From Spirogloea muscicola (taxonomy: Eukaryota; Streptophyta; Zygnematophyceae; Spirogloeales; Spirogloeaceae), in assembly GCA_009602725.1 (NCBI GenBank), contig WELB01000041.1, positions 1-16,067 on the forward strand: DNA of 16,067 bases, given 5' to 3'. The notes beneath the pieces were generated by a model. That model was given only the letters and a program-made list of their open reading frames with translations. It did not search any database and had not been told where the DNA came from. A program made the position numbers and the translations under genes. Of the stretch, positions 1-8,800 are shown piece after piece (position 1 is the stretch's first letter; every line of letters starts with the position of its first letter).

Positions 1-362
1 CCCCACCCTGGCCGACCCCGCCGCTTCCTTCGCCCATCTATCAGGCCAGTTGCCGGTTAGGTGACATTCCCCACCCTGGCCCAGCCATGGCCTCGCTGCC
101 GTGCCCTTCGCCACTGCCGCCACCGCCGCCGCCGCCGTCGCTATCGCCACCCGGCTCTCGCCGACTGCGCTGACGCAGTTTGTCGTGGCGCCGGATACCG
201 ATTTGGCCATGCTGGGCGCGGCCCGTCCGCATTCACCTCGCTGCCGGCTTGCCACTTCTTCCGCAGGCCGCCTCTAGACGCCTTTGTGACCCGAGCATAG
301 AGGCACCAATCGCGTCTGCCGGGCTGCCTGGACTGGTCTGCTCGTAACCTCGAGCGGCAGAT
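1..362. other. Upstream/leader region of the DEK1-like gene
   Basis: No gene is supported here. The stretch is GC-rich, with a CCG/CCA-rich simple repeat around 112-150 that produces poly-Arg and poly-Gly shadow frames. A 13-base word (ccccaccctggcc) occurs at 1-13 and again at 69-81. No TATA box is evident. A TAA at 345-347 is in frame with the ATG at 363 and supports that ATG as the start of the downstream gene. The region probably holds the promoter and 5' UTR, which is inferred from position only. Confidence 0.5.
114..150. repeat. CCG/CCA-rich simple repeat
   Basis: A run of imperfect ccg/cca triplets lies upstream of the DEK1-like start codon. It reads as poly-Gly on the minus strand and Arg/His on the plus strand. 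Low-complexity GC triplets are common in green algal 5' regions. No coding role is supported. Confidence 0.6.
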
Positions 363-2805
363 ATGGGAAGAGCCTTCCTCGATGACGTTAGCCTAGGCGC
401 GGTCTGCACAGGCTTCGCCTGCCTGCTGCTCCTCCTCACTGCACTCTCCACGAGCATCCTCCTCGCCATCGACTGGCGCCTCTGGCGCATCTACAGGTAC
501 GCTATCCCGACGAGTTTGACCTAGCGCATTTTATTGATTGCTACGTGCTGTGATCGTGGACAGCCAAGCTATCACACTTTTAGCTATCTGTTGGCCTCGA
601 GCCGCTTGCTAGCAAAGCGGCGAGCACGCTGAGCGCGGCTTGTGAACCTCTCCGCGCGGGCGTGACGCCACAAGGGCCTTCTTCCCCCTCGCTTAGCGGC
701 CGTCTAACGCGTAGCTACTTAGTGGCTAGTGCTAGCAGCTGGCCAGAGCTTCTCACATTGACAGCGGAAGTTGCAGGAAAACAATGAGTCACATATCTGC
801 AATTTCGGGGCTGTGCCACTAGTAGGTAGCTTCTATAGCTCTTGAGGCGTTTGTAGCACTGAGGGCAAGGTTGAGAGAGGCCTTAAGTGTGGCTTGTGCA
901 GCTGGATCTACGCCCGGGAGTGGCCACAAGTTCTACGGGGCCGGCAGCTCGCTCTCATTGCGGGGCTGGTCACCTGCCTGTCCTGGCTGCTTGTGCTCTC
1001 GCCGGTGGCACTTTTGCAACTCTGGGGCCTTGAGCTCATCCGGCGGCTGCCACGCCATGCCGTCGGCCTCGCTGTCTTGCTTGTTGGCCCTGCCGTGCTT
1101 CTGGCCTACTCTGGACTCATGCTTGCATGGCGCCAGTGGCAGAGCTCGCGTGAGAATACCACTCTGCCTCGCAAACAAGTGCAATCAAATGCATTATAGA
1201 TTGGCACCAGCTCTTTAAACGCTGTGCAAAGTGTAGCAAGGGCTCGTCTATTGATGTCTTGGAATAGTCACCATCTAAGCTGTGAATTGACATGCTCGGT
1301 GCCTCTTATTTGCAGGTGCTGTAGTAGTGCAGCTGCTTGCTGCAGGAATCCTGCTCTGCAGTTATCAGGTTGCAGCTATCTATGAAGCATCAAATAGCTC
1401 AGCTTCTTATCGCCTTTCTGTTGGCGGCTTCTTTTTCGGGTTGTCTGTTATTGCCATGAGCGTAAACATGTGCTTTGTCTGCCAAATGGCATATTCAGGT
1501 AAGCAGGCCAGCATACCCCCCCCTATTAGTGCTACCAGCTTGTTGCTCGAAGACAAACTACAAAAGATTTCAGCAGCAACTAAGCGTTTCCTTCTGATAG
1601 CTTAGAAGGCTTGTCCTGTAGAGTCTGAAAGCTTAGCCAGGCACTTTGCAACCTTGAACAGTGCCTCTGCATGTCCTCACATATTAAGGAGGTTGATCTC
1701 CTTGCGCATTACAGGCCCTGGCTTGGACATCGACGAATATGTTCGGCAGGCATACTCATTTGCAAGGACAGAGATGGTGGAGATGGGCCACTTTGATCAC
1801 ATTCGAAAGCCACTGGAGCACAGTCAAACCCGCTCAGAAGCGAGGTGAGGCACAGAAAATCATCTATTGCAAGCCAGCACCGAGCCTTGAAAGCATTGTT
1901 AGCCAGCTTCTCACGCGTTAATGTAATCATCTTGCCAAGGTAGCATATTTTTCTTTTGATGTCCTCTTGAGGCTGAGTACTAAGGGTTGGTTGCAGGTGG
2001 ATGAGCGCTTCCATTTCGTACGTTTTGTCTGTGCTGGTCCTCACAGCTTACTCCATTGCATATGGCATCACGGCAAGACAAGCACCCTGGCTCGGCGCAC
2101 TTACAGCTTGTGCCGTGCTTGTCCTGGGTGAGGACAAGCTACAGCACATTAGCACATATTGAATGTAGTTGTTATCACGAGAGTATGTTGGGAGGTCTGT
2201 CAGCCGGTGATAATGGCATCCTTGCATGACCTGATATACTGTTTGCCAACTTTTGGGTTTGACAAATTGACCTGATCCCCAGAGAGCCACTGGCTTTTCC
2301 AACATGATGCACCTACACATTCAATTTCAGATGCTCCTGAACCTCTCCTTTGTACCGCTGTAGATTTTAGAGTGGCTCTTGTATGCATGAAGCTGCTGTT
2401 GTAGAGTGGCTCATGTATACATGAAGCTGCTGTGAAGCAGATTGGCAGATGGTTGCCTGCGTGCTTGGATTTAACATACTACAAAGCCGTGGATATGCGC
2501 TCGTCATTGCTGGAGCTTACCGTTTCTTCCTTATTGCATTTGGGACACAGCTCTGGTAAGGCACATGCATTGGATCTTTACTCCTACTACCTAAGCATCT
2601 GGAACTTATATATCAACCCTTCAATAAGGCTACTGAGGTCAATGTATACCTCAGTGACACTTCCTGCAGCAAATTGTCACAAGTGGTAGCAACTTTTGTA
2701 TCAGACCGTCAAAGTGCTCAGGTTCATCTCGTCTGCAGGTACCTTGGGCACTGCCTTGCCTACGCTGCTGTGGCAGGCATGCTCCTGTTTGCAGCATTTG
2801 CTCGA
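363..2805 (+). other. DEK1: DEK1 domain: first membrane block (TM1-TM9)
   Basis: Exons 1 to 6 and the start of exon 7 (residues about 1-336) encode nine hydrophobic segments. There is one in exon 1, two in exon 2, two in exon 3, two in exon 5 (the second running into exon 6), one in exon 6 and one at the start of exon 7. The soluble stretch in exon 4 carries GLDIDEYVRQAYSFA, a conserved cytosolic or lumenal segment in plant DEK1. The 9-plus-loop layout matches land-plant DEK1. Segment counts were made by eye from hydrophobicity. Confidence 0.8.
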
Positions 2806-5800
2806 ACATATCCCGTAGTCAGCCGCTTGGATGCGAGAAGAGCTGCCTTGACTGATACGATCAAGCAACTGCGTCTCGTCTATTCAAAGCGCAGTGTCTC
2901 CAATGGTAGAGGCCTTCAGAATCAGTCAGAGAAAGGACTTGGTGAGAGACAAAATTCGGATCTGATTGATCTGGACTCAAGGTGCAGTGAAGCAGACAGC
3001 CTAGCTTCTTCTGGTCTTCGTCCGTCCTGTGGTGAAAGTGAGGAGTCCGCAGGAGATGCAGTTGATGCCAGCAGGAAGCCTCCAGAGACTGTGTGCTCTG
3101 GAGTGGACATCAACATCAAGTTCATGTTGGAGCAGAAGGGCTGGGATGCTAGTCGCATCGAGGCTGCAATTCATGGCAACCATGGGCGTGTGGGTGCTCA
3201 AATCGAAGAAAATGTTGCTGGAAAGCCTGCGCTGTGCCTGCACTGGGCTGTACAGACATTTCTGGGCTTTCCAGAGAGGATGTACTCAGTTCTTTCTTTG
3301 GCCTTCATTGTTGAAACTGTCCTTACACAGTTCCTGGTCAATCAACACATTCTCCTTGGCAATGCAAGCCGACCCCTGGTAAGATATGCTCGCGCGGTCT
3401 GTCTTGTTTTAGTGCCCAGTCATGATACTTGCTTCTGAAGAGGTCAGGAATCTGCTGCAGTCAAGGTGGTCAGCTGATACTTCAAGTGTAGCAAGATTAT
3501 CAAAGTTGCACATTGGGAGCTTGACGATGTTTATCTCTCGGTCCGAGTAGGGACGCTGCAATTTGTGAAGGTTACACTGCTTGCATGCCACACCACTATT
3601 GAGTAATACCTCAGAATTGGCATGCGTCTTCACTTTGGCGGGTTGGTATGCAAGTTTCCATCCTTGGTATGACAGCAGGGCAATACAACTAACTGTCAAC
3701 ATGTGGCATCGTGCTTTGCCAGTATATCTATGGCTGCACGGCACTGGTGCTCGCAGTCACAATTTGCTCTGCAGCAGTCTATATCCGCTTTCTCTGGGCA
3801 GAGGAAGGTGTCAATCTCAGTGGACGCTCCATACGAGTGAGTAGCTTATGCAGCAGCTAGCAGAGTGCCTTGAATGTCGACGGACACATGTTGCTGTTGT
3901 CTAGCTTGTTCCTTTAGATGATGATGAGTATATGCTTTTGCAGGCTGGTGCTATCTGCTGGTTACTTTCCACCTGCACTGGCCTCCTTGTCACGTTTTTA
4001 AGGTACTCATTCCCTCCATCGCTTCCCAACGGTCATGTCTTGGCAATGTAATAGTTGCATTGTATTGCAAATGTCTTTGAAGTTGCAGAAGGCAAAAGCA
4101 TATCTGTTTGTACTCAACTTATGCTAGTGAATATAACAATAACCCCTGTCTTGCTTGTGAGCTGTACAGCAAGTCCTCGATTGTACTAGCTCTAGCTGTT
4201 ACTCTGCCCTTCATCTTGGCAGCACTGTCCTTGGGCATGCCACTATGGGTCCACAATGGCTACGGCTTCTTCCACTCAGCTGCAATTGACCCATTTATAC
4301 CGCTTCACTCCTATACTTCAATCCAGGGCACCAGCCGATCCAGACGGGTCTGTAAACCTTCTCCCTGCAAGCATGCCTTACTAAGTGCTCGTGCACTAAA
4401 TGCTCCACCTAGGATAACATCGTCTTACTCACCCTGCAATCTTGGATGCAGGATATGGCAATGTTGCTCATAATCGTCATCTGCAGCGGATCAGTTGCTG
4501 CCCTTGGCTTCCTGATTGACCTGGCACCACTCGGAGATTTGCCTTACCGTGCAATGAGCAGTTCCCCCTATTCATCTCCCAGCTATATAGGGTGGACAAT
4601 TGCAACCTTCACTGCATTGCTGATCACTTCAACACTTCCTGCTATAGCATGGTTCTCGACTTATAGAATCTCACCTTCGTCCATTGCGAGCATACTCACA
4701 TTCATTGGTACGTCTCAAGTATGACACATGGGCTTTGTAGAACTCGAGTGACTTGGTATTTGGCCTAGGATAGTGCTCCTGTTTGCTGAATCAGCAGATA
4801 TGTCTTAGTGACCTATGCTTGTATGCAAAGGAGTCTTGATAGGAGACTGACCAGGGTTTCAATGTCTTGCACAGTTGTATTATTTGCATACTGCGGCAGC
4901 ACTTTAAAACATGGGGTGGATGTAAGACACGATGGCATTCCAACTCGGGCTGACTACCTTGCAACACTCTTACCCCTCTTTTGTGCCCCGGCATTGGTCC
5001 TTCTGATTGTAGGCCTCTACAAGTGGTGAGTTATTCAGATTCCATTGACCTTTGCAGCTTGATGTTGCACAGGAATGGGGTCTGAGCTTGCTTAGCACTG
5101 GCTGTGACAGGAGAGATGACAATTGGAAGTGGGAGCGAGGAACATGTTTGCTGGTTGGAGGAAGCTTGTTGCTGCTGTTGGGGGCCACCACTTGTGTCCT
5201 TGTGGCTGTCCACCCGCACACGGTAGCTGCTCCACATCTACGCATACCAGTCTAGCAATATTATGATGCTGTTATGTAGTGACTGCCAAAGTTTGTCAGG
5301 AAGCCCAGAGCCCATGCCGACCCATCCTGCACATGGTTGCAAACAGCAGGGGTCACTGAGCTTACTCTTCCCATACTCTTCCCAAGGTGCAGGTGGGGGG
5401 ATCCATCTTGTTGGGATTGATTACAGCTTTGCTAGTAGTGGTGGTGATTCGGCGAGGAGCCAGAGGCGGGAGACTCCACTTCATTTCTGCAACTGAGTCT
5501 GTCCTCCTTGTCCTCTTAGCCTTCCTCCTCGCACTAGCAGCGGTCTTCATTGGCGTCTTCACAGGTGTGCACAAACTCTGTGTTCGCTGAAGCATGCTGG
5601 ATTCTGTTCTGCCTGAGCCTTCCAGACTTGCCTCTTCAAGCTTTTGCCCTCTCCATTCAGGTCTTTGGTTCGCCGGTGCCAGCGCCAGCTTCTTCACAAT
5701 GTTAATCCTGGTGGCCACACCGTCACTTCAGGTGAGCGTGTTGCTTGACACAGTCACACTCGTTTTGCCTATTAGCAGACGTGTATACTCACTCATTTGA

Positions 5801-8800
5801 TGGAAGTTGTGAATGCGCTTGACAAATGCTTGAAGCTGACGTCTTGTGGCCATCATTTTACAGGTCATCTTGGCAAGCAGTGTCATTGTTTATCCACCAA
5901 CCCTACTTCCAGCATTTGCCTACAATCAAACAGCAGACGCTGCAACAAATTGCAGGTGCTGGTCTAAGCATGTTACTAGAAAGCAAGGCAAGCCATGGTT
6001 GACTGGTCATGCATTGTGTACCCTAGGGTTTCTACCTTCAGCGAGGCAGATCTCTAATGTTGTAAACATTTGTCTATGCCTTTGTAATTGTGCAGCTGGC
6101 CTCTTGTGGTCCTCTTCTGTGCCGCTGTTGCACTTGTGGTGTGGGGTGTGGCAGCCAGCTTGCTGTTATTGCCAGTATATATTGGGGTAGCTGTGACTGC
6201 CGTTGTCCCTGTGGCCGTATTTGGTTTTGCACTCTCTCGCCCTTATTATTCCACGTCTGTGAGTGCCAAAAGCCCACCGGTTTCTTTGATCTGCTAGCCT
6301 TGCTCATCTGTCACAACCATGATTTGCCTCAGTTGTAGAATGCTAAACCCATGCTGTATCTGCAACTATTTCAGATGGTGGACGCAGCGATTTCCTGTTT
6401 AAACAAGGACGTGATTGTCCAGGCAATGTCGCGTGCTGCAGGCAAGGTACACAGGATCAATGACAGCTAGAAGCAGGACTTCATCTTCCTGGCATGGCAG
6501 ACTTGTGTAGCACCCACCTCAGTCTCTGAGGACTTGTTTCATCTGCAGGCGCGAAGAGTATTGGGAGGCACTCATGTGGTGCCCAGGCAGGGGAAGGGCA
6601 TGAGGGCCACTGTGGTGCTGGCGAAAGAAGATGCTACTGCAGCGCGAGACCGTTCTGGTAGGATTGTACTTCCACGTCATGACTTACTGAAGCTATGCCA
6701 GGATTTGGCGGTTGCGACTGCCTTACTTCGAGACAACGCCGACTCTTATAAGCTCAAGGTCAAACATCATCCCATGCAATTTCATGCATGAAATAGAGAC
6801 AAAAGGCTGCCAACTTGGCAAAAGTATGGTACGATGCAGTTATGTATGCTGAGGATAGCAGAACAGCTGAGGATAGCAAAACAGCACCTGCTGCACTGAT
6901 TCAGACTGTGTTATTCTGCCTAATAGGTTCTCCAACATGCTCGCATACTCATGCTGGAGGAGGCCATAAGTGCTGAATGGATCAGCATGTGGTCAAATTT
7001 TGGAGGCCACTTCCTCCTCCTCCTTATCTTTGCTGCCAGGGCAGAGAAACTTCAGGTAGGAAGTACGGCTCACACAACATGTCAATTACTGCACATCGTT
7101 GCTTCAATCAAGTGTGCTTTATGTAGACAAGGACTTAGAGCCTGTACATAATCTGGTTAAAATGTCCCGACATAGGATGAGGCGAAATTGCGTCAGTTTC
7201 TACACAAGATTGGGTTTGCCGACCTGGATGCGTCTAAGATTCGTAACTGGACACCTGAAGAGCAAGAGCATTTTGAGGATGTCCGCCAAAGGTGTGTGCC
7301 GTGGCAATACAGGCAATCCATGTAGTCCTGATTAGATCCTGATGTACTTGTTGCTGAGAATAATATCATAAGAGTAAGTCTGTAATGAGCTTGTTCTTGG
7401 TTATCATACCCTGGAACTATTTTAAAGAATACCTCTTGTTTTCGTGCACAACATTATTAGGTACATGGAGCAGGAAGAAGCTGCAGAGGCAGCTATTGCC
7501 AGGAAAAGAGAAGAAGAGGCAAGGGGCCGAGCACGTAGACATGTACTCTTGCAGAAAGAGACTGGAAGACGAATGAAGTCCTTGGCAAAGACTCAGCACG
7601 CCGTCTTTGAGGGTACTGTACGCCAGGATGATACAATTGTGAAGAAAAGCGAGGAGACCATTCCGCAAGGCGTCACGAGCAAGGAGGCAGATGTTCTCCC
7701 TCTGACGTCCCCAAACACCACCAAGTTAGCCATGGCTGTCAATACGCAGCGCACTCTCACACGCACTATGAGCTCTTCCTCGCGCCGATGCTCAGCAGTG
7801 AAGGTCAGTTTGCTGCAGGGCCTCTGTCAATGCACAAGTTGGGCTGCAGCATTGCCATCTCATGGGCCCTCAACGGTCGCTTGAGCTTACAGTAAATTTG
7901 ACCTGCAGCAGGGAGAGGAACCAATTTGCAGCTCTGAGCAAGTCGATTTGGCGGATGTTCTTGAGGTGGACGAGAATCTCTATGGAGCCGTGGCTTTGAC
8001 CTTCTCAGCAGCTGTTAATATTGCTGCTGGCAGATTACAAGCGGTGTGCTTATTAAGTATAGAAGCTTCCGATGAGCAGCGCTGTCTGGAGGCGTTCATT
8101 AGCAGGGCTGGCCAAATATCTCTGAGAATAGTGCGCAAGGGAGGACGAAGAGGCAAGGAGCGTCTCATGCAAGAGATGGTGATTGGAACTAAGGTTTTGG
8201 CCGACAATAGATGGCACCGGGTGGCCATTTCGCTTGATTCCAATTCCGGCATTGCAGCTGCATACGTGGACGGGCAGCCAGATGGTCGTTGCGAGTGTGC
8301 ACAGGTGTGCGCTACGTGTTCTGTCCACAGATGTCCATCCCGATTTTCATTCGTCTTGTCCTGCGTCTTGAGAAGTCCACAACTTAAAACAAACTTCAAA
8401 GAGCAGCTGCTGACAGAGGAGTTTGCGAGCTGTAGGTGCTCAAATACGAAAATGCGTCGCTGCTGGAGCGAGATTCAACTCTGAGATTGGGGTCGTGGGC
8501 ACTCATGGACTGGGAAGCTCGCAGTCAGGTGCTACCACGCCTCTTGAACCTTCTGTCAGTCGAGTGAGATATGTGGTGCCTGCCAAATGCTCAACAGCTT
8601 GGCCTGCACTCATGGTCTTGTAGCTTTTGTGGCAGGCGGAGGAGATGGAGATGCAGGCTCAGATCTCAGGGGTGCAACTGTGGGGCAGGGCATTGGTTGA
8701 ATCCGAAGTGTTGGCGGCCCACAGTGCCCTACTGGGCACAGAGAAAGGAGAAGAAGATGTGGAAATCACAGATCGGCTCTCTGTTATTAAGTCCAATGTG

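Noticed and set aside
61-300. 79-codon Arg/His-rich plus-strand frame and the Gly-rich minus-strand frame opposite it
   Set aside because: Both are produced by the CCG/CCA simple repeat, have no domain, and lie upstream of the DEK1 start in a likely leader.
2329-2400. Alternative DEK1 exon 6 beginning at the acceptor near 2329
   Set aside because: It runs into a stop and has no match to DEK1, whereas the acceptor at 2440 gives DWQMVACVLGFNILQSRGY, which fits the plant protein and keeps phase.
2674-3438. 254-codon frame as a stand-alone gene
   Set aside because: It is DEK1 exon 7 (2739-3378) read through its flanking introns. Its sequence fits TM9, the loop and TM10 of DEK1, with a proper acceptor and donor.
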